DNA of 64,000 nt, from assembly GCA_029204225.1 (NCBI GenBank), contig CM055093.1, positions 25,944,274 to 26,008,273 on the forward strand, given 5' to 3'. The stretch's first letter is position 1. Each line of letters opens with the position of its first letter. This document shows positions 10,685-21,600 of the stretch, in pieces. This stretch comes from Diphasiastrum complanatum. Taxonomy: Eukaryota; Streptophyta; Lycopodiopsida; Lycopodiales; Lycopodiaceae. The notes beneath the pieces are model-generated. The model was given only the letters and a program-made list of their open reading frames with translations. It was not told the origin of the DNA and did no database searches. The position numbers and the translations under genes are program-made.

Positions 10685-13600
10685 ATTCAACATGCTAATT
10701 GAGCAAAGTGAGGTATCATTTCCTTAGGAACGCAACCATAGCATGCCATGCGAGCTATAGGTGTGACAACCCTAGCCTACTTCAATTTTGGCACCGTTGC
10801 CAGGGAATGATGACACACTGTCAACTTGTTTTGTGGTTAGTTGCATCTAGTCATCATGATTTTCTGTATCTTGAAGTTAGAAATCAGTTTTGATCTGATT
10901 CATTAGTGTAAGCTCTAAATGTGATAACGTAAGTATTTTACATACTACGGTAACATGCAAGAGATGCGTGCTTTGTTAGCTTCCATGGCTTGAAATTATG
11001 CGTCTTCTTCTCAGTATCCTCCGTCGTACCCGTTGCAATCCCCTTCTCAGATGTCGCCACAGTTTCCTGTTCCACCCTCTGGACGACCTGTGAATGCTGA
11101 TTTCCCAGATGATAAAGACATAAAACTTGCAAAATATGCTAGAAATAACCCACAAAGAACCATTGATGTGGTAGATCAATGGTTGCATGAATGGGAAGAG
11201 TATTATGTTTTTGAAAGACCTTCAACTGATGAGGGCTGGAGAATTTGGAAAGCGGCTTACCTGAGTTTGCTGACAGGTGGTGGCAGAAATTGCTCAAGTC
11301 CAACAACCTGGGTTGAATTCAAGCGGGCCGTAAGGGCTCAATTCATTCCTCCACATGAGCATGTATGTGTGACGAATGCATTTTTTTTTTGCAATGTCGG
11401 AAACACTATAGTGTGCAGGAATATGCTGATAGGTATAGGGAAGTGCTTATCAAGATTCTAGAAGAAATTGCAGAGTGGCTTGTGATACACAAGTTTGTGT
11501 TTGGTCTTCCGGAAGAGTTGAGGCCGCTTGTGCTGAATGCACACTATAAGACCTTGGAACAGGCAGTTGCGACGACTCTCAACTACGAAGGCAATGTCAG
11601 AAACAAGCCTGGTTCTGGAGTGCCTAGGAGGTTGTGGGGAGTACAAAAACGTACCTAAGAAGGTGTTAATCTGTGAAAACATCTCAGAAATCCTTGATTT
11701 TGCTCAAAAATCAGATTTCTGCCCATTTTTCAGGTTGTTGAAGTTGAGCTTCCATAACTTTTTTGTTTCTCGTTCGTTTGACATGAAATTTGGCACGAAG
11801 TCTCTTCATAGGAAGGGCGACCTACCTCAACTATACCTCCTGCCCATCTGAAAACAGAAAAAACAGGTTTCCTTTCGCTGTTGCAGGCTGTTTTTTTTTT
11901 CCATTTTGGGGCCTTCATCGCAATGTTTTAAGGGGGTCAGTAACCAGCTTTCAGGAGGGGCCGGCACATTTTCTCGGAGTGTCTTTTTCCAGATTTCAGA
12001 CCTGTGGCACCTTCTCACAGCAGACCTCAGCTCCCAGCGCACTGTTTCCAGCCTAATTTGTGGATTGTCGACATATTTGCAGTCTGCAGTCCTTGCAAAA
12101 TCGTGTTTTTAGCCACTGTCAGGACCTGCCTACTTCATAATCGTGAGGATTATTGGAACTGAGACAGACCTGACTCCATTAACTCGTTCAACTAGTATAT
12201 CAGGGAGTCCCTTTGTTGCATTTTGCAGTTGTAATGTTCTATTTTGTTGTTACTTATCAGTAGGTAGAAAAAAAAGGGTGCTATTTTCTTTCTTGTACAA
12301 CTGTAATTCTCCTTGTTCTGTTTCTATGTAAATATCCCGTAAAGTTTGCCTTTCCGTACTAGTATTTTGGTATAATTTCCACATTTCCTTGCGTAGCGGA
12401 ACAGAAGGAAAAGACCACAAAGAAAGGATTGTGTTTCTTTTGTCTTGGCAAGCATTTGTTCAAGGAATGTCCTCGGCGCACGGGAAAGAAAACCTTACAG
12501 GCGCGCCAAGAAGAGGGTAATAATGAGGATATTTCGGAGGATTTGTTGGGGAGCATGATGATGATACCAAGTGGCTCATGACCATTATGGTGCAAAGGGT
12601 AACCTCTAGGGCACCAATTTGCTTTCTGTCGACCAAGGCACGATATGGCTATCAGTTTCCAGATAGTGAGCTGATACGGATAAGGGGGAAGCTGGAGGGT
12701 CGAGATGTTCTTGATTTATTCGACACCAGCTCCTCGCATAACATTATTAATTCTCGCGCGGTGAAGAAGCTACTTGGCTACTGTGCCTTCAGACTACCGG
12801 TATACAGTTGAGATGCCAGATGGTAAGGGCATAGACGTGTGGGATCGACGAGTCTCTCAGACGCTATTATCTATTCATACTTATTCTGAGAAGTTAGACT
12901 TTGAGATCACAAAATTAGCCAAGTTTGATGTTGTTTAAGGTAAGCGGTGGCATGCGAGTAAGCAGCCTGTTATTGACTTTCTTGCACATGAGTATGTTTT
13001 CAGGCATGAGGATATGTCTCATGTCCTGATGGGGGGGAGGCCATCTGTACAAGGTCCAAGAAGTTCGTTCACCTTGGAGACAGCAGCTCACACACAATCG
13101 AAGGTGAAGGTACTGTTAGACTGAATTTTCAGAATGGACTGTCAAAGTTGATGCCAAATGTATTGTATGTCCCGAACCTAACGACAAATTTGTTGTCGGT
13201 AAGTCGAATTACAGATTTAGGACATAGGGTAGAGTTTCAGGCAGATTCCTGTCAAATTCTTGATAAAAGCAAGAGAGTTCTTGCACTTGGAAAGAGGCAA
13301 GGATATTTTTTATAAGCTTAGTCATTGTAACTTTGTGACTGATTGTGCTTTAAGTAGTTCAAGGTTACACCCCGATTCGAACCGGCCGATTCGAACCGAT
13401 TCTTTCGGGTTTGAACCGACAGGCTAGGTTTGAATTAGAAAACGGTTCGAACTGGAAAAAAAAAAAAATTCCAAAACCTTTTTTTTTTTTTTAAAAAAAT
13501 TTAAAAATCCAGTTTGAATCGGCTCCGAATGGTTCGAACTGTTCGAACCGCGGTTAGATGCAACTATGAAGTTGTTCAGCATCTATCAATAAAGAATAGA

Positions 13601-16600
13601 TTTGGCATTATAGACTTGGTCACCTTAATCATGTATCGATAGGTAACATGTCTAGGCGTTCTTCAGTTCTTGATTTAGACTATCGAATTGTCGACCCTCC
13701 TGTCTGCCAAAGCTGTATCGTAGGAAGCAGACAAGAAGGCCATTTAAGTCAATTCAAAGACATGTATCTAAAGATTTGCTAGACATTGTACATACTGATA
13801 TATGTGGCGCAATGCAGACACAATCACTGCTTGGTGCTAGATTCTTAATTTATAGATGACTATTGTAAAAGAATTGCTGTATATTTTCTTAAGCACAAAT
13901 ATGAAGCCTTCCAGTTCTTCAAGAAATACAAATAAAATGCTGAGTTGCAGACATGCAAGAAGATCAAAGCTCTTAGGAGCGACATCGGCGGTGAATACAT
14001 CTCAAATGAATTCAAGTATTACTGCTCAGCCAACGGCATCGAGCAAATCTCCACAGTCGAATGGACTGGCAGAAAGGAAGAACATGACCTTAGTTGAGTC
14101 TCCCAAATGCATGATAACTCATGCTTCGTTGCCCAAATCGTTCTAGCAACATGCTGTATCAACAGCAGCCTACGTGCAGAACCGATATATAACTAAAGGC
14201 CTTCCTGACAACAATACCCCTCATGAAGTCTGGATAGGATCCAAGCCTTCATTGAAACATTTGAGAGTATTCGGATGTACTGCTTATGCTCATGTCCCAA
14301 AGGACAACAAAAAGAAATTAGATGAGCATTCATTCAAAACTATTTTTGTTGGCTATTGTACTTTTGATGGAATGTATAGACTGTACAATATAGAGACCTG
14401 TAAAGTTTTCACTAACAGGGACGTGACTTTTATTGAAGATCAGTTTATTGATTTGAAGGGCAAGGACCAGATGTAGTCTACAATTTCTGCCCCGACAACT
14501 AATACATATCGAAAAACTATTTCGATTTCTTCAAGTAGTCGCTCTGTACAGTCAGATCCATATGCAGATGAAAAAGCTGCAACTCAGGAGCAGCCGACAC
14601 AGCCGACACAAAGTCGAATTTTGCAGCCAGGAACTTCAACCAGAAGATCAACAAGAACCCGAAACTTAGCCTGTCTGATACACTGATGAGTTCGGTCACT
14701 GTTATATTCAGGAGCCAACCACAGTTGAGGAAGCTATGTCACAGGCCGATTCAGATCTCTGGAAAGAAGCAATGGACAAGGAGTACAACTCACTGCTGAG
14801 GAACAACACATGGACTGCTGTCACCAAGCTGTCGGCAGACAGAAAGGTAATCGACTGCAAATGGATCTTTAAAATCAAATACAAAGCAGACGGCAGTATC
14901 GACAAAAGGAAAGCTCGACTCGTGGCAAGGGGATTTTCACAAATTCCCAATATCGACTACTTCGCAGCTTTTAGCCCGGTTGTCAGCATACTTCCATTCG
15001 ACTGCTACTATGATATGCTGCTGTAGCAGATCTTGAGGTACACCAGATGGAATTACAAACGACATTTCTTAATGGAGTTATCGAGGAGGATATTTACATG
15101 ATCCAGCCATAAGGCTATATCCTCAATGGTCGAGAAAATCAGGTATGCAAACTCCATAAAGCTTTGTATGGTCTGAAACAATCATCCAGAGCATGGTTCC
15201 ATCGAATCAACACATTCTTGATCGATCATGGATTTGAACCAAGCTCTGCAGACTATCATGTATATTTCAAAGCTATTAATCAATTCTTTGTCATCATCAC
15301 ACTCTACGTGGATAATACATTGCTGTTCAGCAACAATATCGAACTGATAAAGTACACTAAGAGGATGCTATCCCAAGAGTTCGAGATGACAGATCTAAGA
15401 GAAGCGCATTACTGTCTCGAGATTCAGATCCACAGAGACAGAAGTAGAAGACCTCTCTATAGCACCCAGCAGAGGTACTTTTATAATTTGTTGACGAAAT
15501 TCAATTTCATGAATTGCAAGTTTGTACCTAATCCCATGGACCCAGGTCTAAAATTATCTAAGGGGCAATGCCCTCAGACCAATGAGGAGAAGGCCGAAAT
15601 GAAGGGATATCCATATCAATCAATTATTGAATCTTTGATGTATGCAACGATCTCTACCAGGCCCGATCTTTCATATGCCATCAGCTCCTTGAGCCAATAC
15701 ATGGCTAATCTTGGTTTTTCACTGGAAAGCTCTTTTCAAGGTAATCAGATATGTACGAGCTACTATTGTCCTTTGTATCTGCTATGGTGATGTCGATTAA
15801 TCCGATATCCATACACTTCATGGATATATAGATGCAAATTGGGCAGGCGATATCGACACCAGAAGTTCAACCAATCCTAGATTTCACTCTAGGAGCAAGC
15901 ACATCGAGATTAAGTACCACTACATAAGGAGCAAAATACTCAACAAGGAGGTAAGTCTGAAATTTTGCAAAACCCAGTACATGGTAGCTGACATATTCAC
16001 AAAAGGGTGCCTCTGTCGTGCAATTCCTGAACTCATCAAATGCCTCACTGGATACCATCCTCCGCAAATGATCTCGCAAGACGCGTAGTTGCTCAAGAAC
16101 CAGGAAAAAGAAGGCAAAGCAAGTGGGTGCTGGCTTCTTCCATCTACGGGCACTAGATCCCTGGTGCGTAGCCACATCCCCCTCTGTCAACTCTACCCCT
16201 GACCAAATGCCTCTACCAAGGACCGGCATCGTGTGAATCTATCAATGTATCAAATCGTGTGACTCAGACCTGCAAAAGAGGAAGCAAACAATCACATGTC
16301 AGTATTCTGTTGGTAGCAACAACATTCGGATTGATGTGAATATCAATTACTTACAAGTTACAACAACCCTAAACCCTTTGGGCATGCCACCGAAAACTTT
16401 CTTTACAAGTGATAAAAACCGAAACTAACAGCACAAGCATGTTTGTGGGCATGAAGAAACACAGTTTAGCCTAAAATTGCACCTCAATCAGATGATTATA
16501 AGTTAGTTTGCAAAAAGAGTCAAAAACACACGGAAAAGGGGCATGAGATTCATATCTTTTGATACAAGCAAAAATGGGAAAAACTAACAGCATGAGCATG

Positions 16601-18642
16601 TCTGTGGGGTTCAATACAGATGATTTGAAACAAAAAACCACTTCATTACGTTACCTACAGCTCATTCTATGAGGTACCAAGGTTTGAACTCAAAACTTAT
16701 CTAAAATCGTTTTGGTGACAAACGCCACCACCTCGTCGCTTCCACCAGCTTGATCACGCACAGATCGATGCTCCACGCTGCCCACAATCCACCATCACCT
16801 CCTCACCTTTGCTCTCTCTCACTCTCCAACTCTCACAAGCCAAAATTTTTATGGGGGCTGCGGGCTGCCTGCTCGTGGCCCACATAAAAAAATTTGAAAT
16901 TTTATTCGCGTTCCGGGACAGCATTTCTGGTCCCGGAACGCTCGTGATCCGGAACGCTCGATCCGGATTGAGATCCTTCCGGATCGCGATCTGCTGCAAC
17001 ACTGTTCAAGACTAATGCAAATTTAACTAGATTTGCATTATACAATCAAAATCAATCAAATAACTTCTCCTGAAGTTAAGAGTTGCCTAAAAGAATCTAA
17101 ATAGGGCCAAGAACGATGTATTAGTACTCTAAAAGGCTGATCTAACTTCCTTCAAAGTGCTAGCAATCAATTCTTTATGAAAATCTCTAGTAAGTGACTT
17201 TTACACGAAGATGCAGATCACCAAGACTTTCTATTTCGGCCTCTTTGAATGAAAATGGGTCAATTTCGGTTTCTGGAGCTTATACAAAGCAAATCAGATC
17301 CCTTTCAACCTAATTTGATTCCAATGAAACCAATTCTTGACGTGTAATGACTAAAAAAGCAACTAACAGCTATGGCACTCCCAAAACTACAAGCAATCTA
17401 GTTCAGAAGCTCAAAAAGATCAAATCTAAAGCTCAATTTCTATTAGGCTCTGATACCATGATGAAATTACAGCAAAAAAGATCCTAATGATTCACAAAAG
17501 TGATGGAGTTTGACAAAATATGAAATTGAATACATATTAGTACTTATATCAAGTCTAGATCAAAGTTCTAGCTTATCTTGGCAATTGCTCCACATTGGCA
17601 CATAGATTTTGATCAAGATCCACAATAGAACAGTGCTAGAACTCGCCACATCAAAGCAACATCTTGGAAAGTTGAAATCTCGATTTCTACATCAAATTAG
17701 ATCATGATTTACAATGGAATCTATACAAGAGCAACCCAGATCTAGGGTTTAGGGCTTCTTCCCAACCACATCTGACCTAAACTTAAAATCAGAACCCTAA
17801 GATGGCCCATCAGCCCTAATGTTGACCTCATGAAAGTGAGATCCCTTAACAATGTAAAAATTGCTAATTATAGTCCTGTAGCATCTATCCACAAGTCCAA
17901 TGCCACACATCACGTTACTTGGCAAAAATTACAAGCTAGTATTGTGAAAAATCTAATAGTACGCAGACACAGTATGAACTCTTTTGAAAGGCTTGCAGTA
18001 AAAATCTCTATGCACAATAGACGTGTGTTTAGTGTACAAAGCTGATACATTGATTGTATGATTGGTGTATTGACGTGTTATTTCTTTTTCAGAGATCTGG
18101 GATGCTCTCAGAGCTGCATCTGAAGCAGATATTGGGCTTGCTCGAGCGATAGTTGACAGTGCCGGTGTTATTGTTACATCTGAAGATCTGTCTACCTGTT
18201 ATGATGAAAGAGGTGACTACTATTCTAAGTTTGTTCATTTTTTATATTCTTGGTGCTAAGTTGATGCAAAAACTACCATGACTCACTCTTGCGTTCCCAA
18301 CAGAAGGGCACTCCCATGATGGCTAGCACATGGCCCTCAAGGCCCATACGCATGCTTTAGAGGAACATTTTTGCTGCCCACAGAGAGGGAATAGTTAGCA
18401 AGAGCATAAATGTCATTGATCCCCAGGGATTTTGACTCCATTCAACCTTAGAAACCCTGCCCATCTTGTCAAGAAGCTTATGGACTAGTTTTTCTTGTGT
18501 TTGAAACAGGGATAGGGCAAAAAATTCAGCAATTTCATGTGTTGTATATGCTTTTTTGGTCTTTTGTTGAACTGCAGGTGCCAAGTATGAGTTGCCGAAG
18601 TATGTCCTGAGTGAACCTACAAATATCCTAAAAGATAATTAA
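8485..18642 (+). CDS. Ubiquitin domain-containing protein (UBTD/DC-UbP type), 5' end missing
   Basis: Three exons (8485-8607, 18093-18212, 18578-18642) join in frame at canonical GT-AG sites. The protein runs KRPKPWKNLEPITRAQ, RDEFWDTAPHYGGQKEIWDA, ADIGLARAIVDSAGVIV, CYDERGAKYELPKYVLSEPT and ends NILKDN then TAA. This matches the N-terminal domain of UBTD1/UBTD2 (DC-UbP), small cytosolic proteins linked to the ubiquitin system. Plant members are usually about 110-120 residues and stop after this domain, as here; about 102 residues are visible, so only a short N-terminus is missing. The first visible exon is in phase 1 and has a weak acceptor (GATAG) at 8480-8484, which is uncertain. No frameshift or stop interrupts the exons, so the gene may be functional despite its transposon-filled intron. 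Confidence 0.85.
9330..9424 (+). mobile_element. LINE 3' tail, copy A
   Basis: The stretch ending CTGATGTATTTTTTTTTGTC, TTATATGCC and GACATTAATAAA closely resembles the tail at 10573-10625, which ends CTGATGTACTTTTTCTTTGT and GACATTAATACA. Both run straight into a CT microsatellite, as expected for two 3' ends of the same LINE family. Confidence 0.55.
9425..9509. repeat. (CT)n microsatellite
   Basis: About 85 bp of pure CT dinucleotide directly after LINE tail A and directly before LINE copy B. Confidence 0.97.
9510..10300 (+). pseudogene. LINE C-terminal fragment, copy B
   Basis: The + strand peptide reads SRDTWSDILRLQILMLSRMI, KQSIPHDIILAEFASPPL and EERAKSSWFQYASDFLHSLG. After a single TGA stop at 9972-9974 it continues in the same frame with KAYIHTVWSHLD, LHLDASGLPVRPNYLSQALS and LRVSSHQLAIETCRYKDTPR. 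This is the post-reverse-transcriptase region of a plant LINE ORF2, collinear with the minus-strand fragment at 223-785. The copy is 5'-truncated right after the CT repeat, the usual state of LINE insertions. Confidence 0.72.
10301..10642 (+). mobile_element. LINE copy B 3' untranslated tail
   Basis: Non-coding sequence from the end of the ORF2 remnant to the CT repeat, ending in the same motif as tail A. Confidence 0.5.
10643..10682. repeat. (CT)n microsatellite
   Basis: About 40 bp of CT dinucleotide following LINE copy B. Confidence 0.95.
10955..11658 (+). pseudogene. Ty3/gypsy gag remnant (+)
   Basis: An ATG at 10955 opens MQEMRALLASMA, followed by a stop. The frame goes on through GRPVNADFPDDKDIKLAKYA, WRIWKAAYLSLLTGG and WVEFKRAVRAQFIPPHEH. 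At a run of ten T (11381-11390) the frame shifts into HYSVQEYADRYREVLIKI, FVFGLPEELRPLVLN and TLEQAVATTLNYEG. This is the Retrotrans_gag pattern (W-x-EFKxxxxxxFxP, SVxEYxxxF, FVxGL, TLxxAVxxAxxYE) of a gypsy element unrelated in sequence to the one at 3258-7289. Confidence 0.75.
11659..12382 (+). other. Non-coding spacer splitting the gypsy gag
   Basis: About 720 bp without a supported ORF lies between the gag core and the zinc knuckle. It may be an insertion into gag, but I found no terminal repeats or target duplication. Confidence 0.35.
12383..13040 (+). pseudogene. Gypsy zinc knuckle and protease remnant
   Basis: The knuckle reads CFFCLGKHLFKEC, giving C-x2-C-x3-H-x4-C, one residue shorter than the usual C-x2-C-x4-H-x4-C. 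About 300 bp later comes VLDLFDTSSSHNIINSRAV, corresponding to the gypsy protease block (xLxDxGASHxFIxxxxA), with DTS at the active site. Then, across a stop, come FDVV and GKRWHASKQPVIDFLAHEY. The remnant stops at a junction with copia sequence near 13040-13050. Confidence 0.68.
13050..16013 (+). pseudogene. Ty1/copia polyprotein remnant (+), protease to RNase H
   Basis: Starts with KKFVHLGDSSSHTIEGEGTV and VLYVPNLTTNLLSVSRI. After a 184-bp insertion come the integrase zinc and core remnants with many frame changes, then TPHEVWIGSKPSLKHLRVFG and KTIFVGYCTFDGMYRLYN. Reverse transcriptase follows: SDLWKEAMDKEYNSLLRNNT, VIDCKWIFKIKYKADGS and MYGLKQSSRAWFHRINTFL. The catalytic box reads YVDN instead of YVDD. 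RNase H has an internal deletion: GDIDTRSST runs straight into NPRFHSRSKHIEIKYHYI, so the catalytic core is missing. It ends VADIFTKG at about 16013. The same family is present at 27188-29165 (+) and, more distantly, 23317-24363 (-). Confidence 0.82.
13363..13556. mobile_element. 184-bp MITE-like inverted-repeat insertion with GGTTA duplication
   Basis: The copia reading is interrupted between the block ending KLSHCNFV and the block LSIKNRFGI. The insert (13368-13551) is flanked by GGTTA on both sides (13363-13367 and 13552-13556). Its ends carry repeated, imperfectly inverted GATTCGAACCG/CGGTTCGAAC words around an A/T-rich centre. No protein is encoded. Family unknown; the 5-bp duplication and inverted ends suggest a non-autonomous DNA element. 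Confidence 0.5.
16014..17159. other. Unassigned intronic sequence
   Basis: No recognised gene. The minus strand is open at 15867-16229 (GVELTEGDVATHQGSSARRW and so on) but matches nothing I know, and it overlaps the copia end. A GC-rich patch with hairpins lies at 16900-16995. Confidence 0.4.
16908..16941. repeat. Perfect 12-bp-stem hairpin
   Basis: GCGTTCCGGGAC and its exact reverse complement GTCCCGGAACGC are separated by 10 bases. A second set of GATCCGGA/TCCGGATC words follows to 16990. It is much richer in G+C than its surroundings. Confidence 0.75.
17160..17445 (-). other. Copia leader remnant
   Basis: Homologous to the copia leader at 2320-2585, sharing GCAAATCAGATCCC and neighbouring blocks. 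Gag is not present to the left, so only the 5' end of an element survives. Confidence 0.55.
17446..17458 (-). promoter_or_regulatory. Primer binding site (initiator Met tRNA)
   Basis: The minus strand reads TGGTATCAGAGCC next to an LTR end, as at 2586-2598. Confidence 0.75.
17459..17850 (-). repeat. Copia LTR (outer end approximate)
   Basis: Starts TGATGAAATTACAGC in plus orientation and is similar to the LTR at 2599 (shared AAAAGTGATGGAG). The far boundary near 17850 is a guess based on a terminal ACA. Confidence 0.45.
18093..18212 (+). CDS. UBTD-like gene, middle exon
   Basis: 120 bp, opening after TTTCTTTTTCAG and closing before GTGACT. Encodes EIWDALRAASEADIGLARAI through CYDERG, the most conserved part of the domain. 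Confidence 0.88.
18578..18642 (+). CDS. UBTD-like gene, last exon
   Basis: Opens after CTGCAG. Encodes AKYELPKYVLSEPTNILKDN followed by TAA at 18640-18642. Confidence 0.87.
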
Positions 18643-21600
18643 ATAGCATGGAGCATCCTGTTTTGGAGCGTTAAAAACATTATGGTATACTTGACATGTA
18701 TTGGACATATTCTAAGTTTTTGAACAATATGATGAGGTTGACTACCTGAAATGTTTGGCATTCCAGGATAATGCATTTTGGACACTGGCAATCCTCTGAA
18801 CAGAGTTGACATGATAGCAAACAATTGCTGGAATACTGTTTCTGATAAGTTTATTTTGGATTGACATATTTTTGAAGGATGAATATTTTAGTGCAGGGCA
18901 GTTATAGATGCTAGAAAGTCTATCATTGTGTAATTTGTGTAAAAGGCAGCAGGAGTGATGCAAGCAAATCTCCATCTAACTGAGCTTTCTTAGAATTTAC
19001 ACAAGTGTCAACCAGATTCTGGCAAAGGGAAGAATGCCCAAATCTGGTAAACATGAGTAGCTGAACCCAGGACAAAAGAAGTTGTGGATTGAGAATAATT
19101 ATGTACCTTGAACCCTGCAAAAGCAGTCTGAACAGGTATGCCAATTCAACCAATCAACTTATGGTTCTTGATTAATATTTTACCCATTTACTGAAGCAGT
19201 AGATATTCCACTCATTTCCCTGGATTTGCTAGTTATTTTTATAACACCATTTTATCTCTCAATCATCAAAGTGCATTGACCTGATTTGTTCGGCTAGTGT
19301 TGTACTTAGTAGGTAATTGATTTTGACAATATGGAGCATTTTATAAAGTTCTTAGCTGATTGTGCTAGGCCTTGGGATCACATGCTAGCTATGACTGAAA
19401 CATAAACAGATACTCTCTGTGCTTAATCTATTGCCTGTATGTTTATAATGATAGACAGGACTTGGAATGAGAGTCTATGCAACATTCGTAGCTTATTGAC
19501 ACAGAATTCCGCTGCACATCCTGCCAATTCTGATGCATTATGCAAAACAGGTGGTCTGTAATGAAAAAGTCAGAATGAAACGTACACTGAAGAACACTTG
19601 TTGCAAATCTAGAAATCAATAAAAACTGTAAGGTTCAAGTATTATAATGAAGCTGTGTGTCCACTGTGCAGTTTTATTGAACAGACTTAAAAATGCTTTT
19701 TGTCTGTATTCCATGCAAGTATCTTCACATGATGATTTATATGCTTTAATTTCAGCTTATCCTTTATATATTCTCTGCCAAAAGTTTACCATAGTCATGC
19801 TCTGTTGCATAATTGGAGGCCATAGCTCTTGGCACCTCATCTTATTTCTTGAAAAAATCTCTAGCAGACAAACTTGCAAGGCATGAAGTGTAGCCAAAAA
19901 AATCCCGAGCAGCTGAATTATTGAGAGTGAAGCCGTGTGAGTTCCTGCAAAACAGACTATGAGTTGGTGCTTTAAATATAAAGAATTAAAGTCTATTTAA
20001 AAGACATTTATCAAACTAAACAGCTTCGGTGCTGTCATTCATGTAAAAATAGTAGTGATAGCATGGAACGGTCACGAAAACCAACTTTTCAAACTTAAAT
20101 ATGCCTGATTTGTGTGGCTAGTTCACACGGAATTGACGTAGGCCACCAACACCCATGATTTCCAGCTATGGTTGGGCAAACTAATCAAAGGCTTCCATGC
20201 TTGCTTTCTTACCTTGCTTTGCCAGGCTATGGGTTTCATTGGTCAATTAAAAGTTAATAAAAGGTTCAACATAATGGATGTAGAATTGCATTGAATGAAT
20301 ATCCGAAGGATGATGTGCATTGTAGTAAAATATAATTAATACGAAATCCGAGCATTTAAAATGTATATGATTAAAGGAGAGTGAACTCGTTCCTATTGCA
20401 AAGTTTTGGAAGTAGTGTTCTAGACACATTCAAATTTGGTTCTTTACTGGTGGCAAAAGCACCTAGAGAAGGTGATGAAATGGTTCCCCAAGATGGAGGA
20501 AATTTTAACTAGATCTGAAGTAACATTTTGTCATCCTGGGGCTGTAAATCATCGTTTGAGTGGGACAATATATCATCCTTTTAGGCAAACTTACTTTTTC
20601 AACTACACTAAGACTGACTATGATGGGAAAATTTTCCAATCACTTGCACAAATATGGACGTACAATAAATTTTTTTAAGTTTGGACTTTGGGTTTTGCTT
20701 TTAACATGGAGGATTCATTCACTACATGCTAGTCTACTACACTACAAATGCTTCCAAACTTTTAATTATTTTGGGTCAAACACAATTCCAACAAGAAAAT
20801 AAATAGAATCAAATAATCCAAAGATAACAATTTTTCTCACAATGACATCTCATAATTTTGCCCTTCAGACAAAAAAGAAATTCTAAAATAGTCCATAAAT
20901 AAAGGATTTGGTCAAAAATATGATATTTTTTTAACAAAATGTTATGACTTGAGAGCCCACATATTGGCTAAGGTGTTAGAAAAAGTTATGTGAGAATTAT
21001 TGAACAAGTTAAGGGATCTAAAATCTTCTAACATTGGAGGGGATATTTTAATATTAGCTACATGAGACATGAGCAACCAGCTTCCAAAGATCATAAACAA
21101 TCTTTCCCAAAATTTGTTATACAATTTGTGAATAACTACATTTATAACTAAAGTTCTTTGATCCCTTTGGGTACTTCAAGTTCTTTTCCTACGAAAAATT
21201 TATTTGATTGCTCAAATTATGTTTGATGTTTATACATTTCTTGTCATTTGTCCAAGTTTGAAAAAGAGAAAATTTTCCTATCTCTACCATACCAACGAGT
21301 CTAAGCTTGTTGTAAAATATAAAGAGACTCTTGAAATCTGATTCCCCTAGGTTTATCTAAAGTATGTAAGTGTCAATTCACTATCTACCATACGATCTTA
21401 TTTTAATAAGCCTCATAAATTTGGCCAATGTTTAGTTCTTTCAATCGCAAAACCAAGGGCAATGTTACATATTGAGAATTTAGTGGCCTTTTTTATTGGA
21501 ACATACTACTACTAGTCATTCCAATACATTGAAGATCTTGGGCGGATAAGAATCTTGGAAAGCAATTTCTTTTTTCCAATTGTCTTTATATTTCCAATGA

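Larger units (their letters stand above)
8608..18092 (+). other. 9,485-bp transposon-filled intron
   Basis: The donor GTATTT at 8608 and the acceptor TTTCTTTTTCAG at 18081-18092 join a split GAG codon (Q-K-E-I-W-D). The intron holds two LINE 3' ends, CT microsatellites, a gypsy gag-protease remnant (+), a copia remnant (+), a small inverted-repeat insertion, and a copia leader plus LTR (-). Confidence 0.82.

Noticed and set aside
15867-16229. Minus-strand ORF MPVLGRGIWSGVELTEG as a host exon
   Set aside because: It overlaps the copia end on the other strand and shows no known motif.
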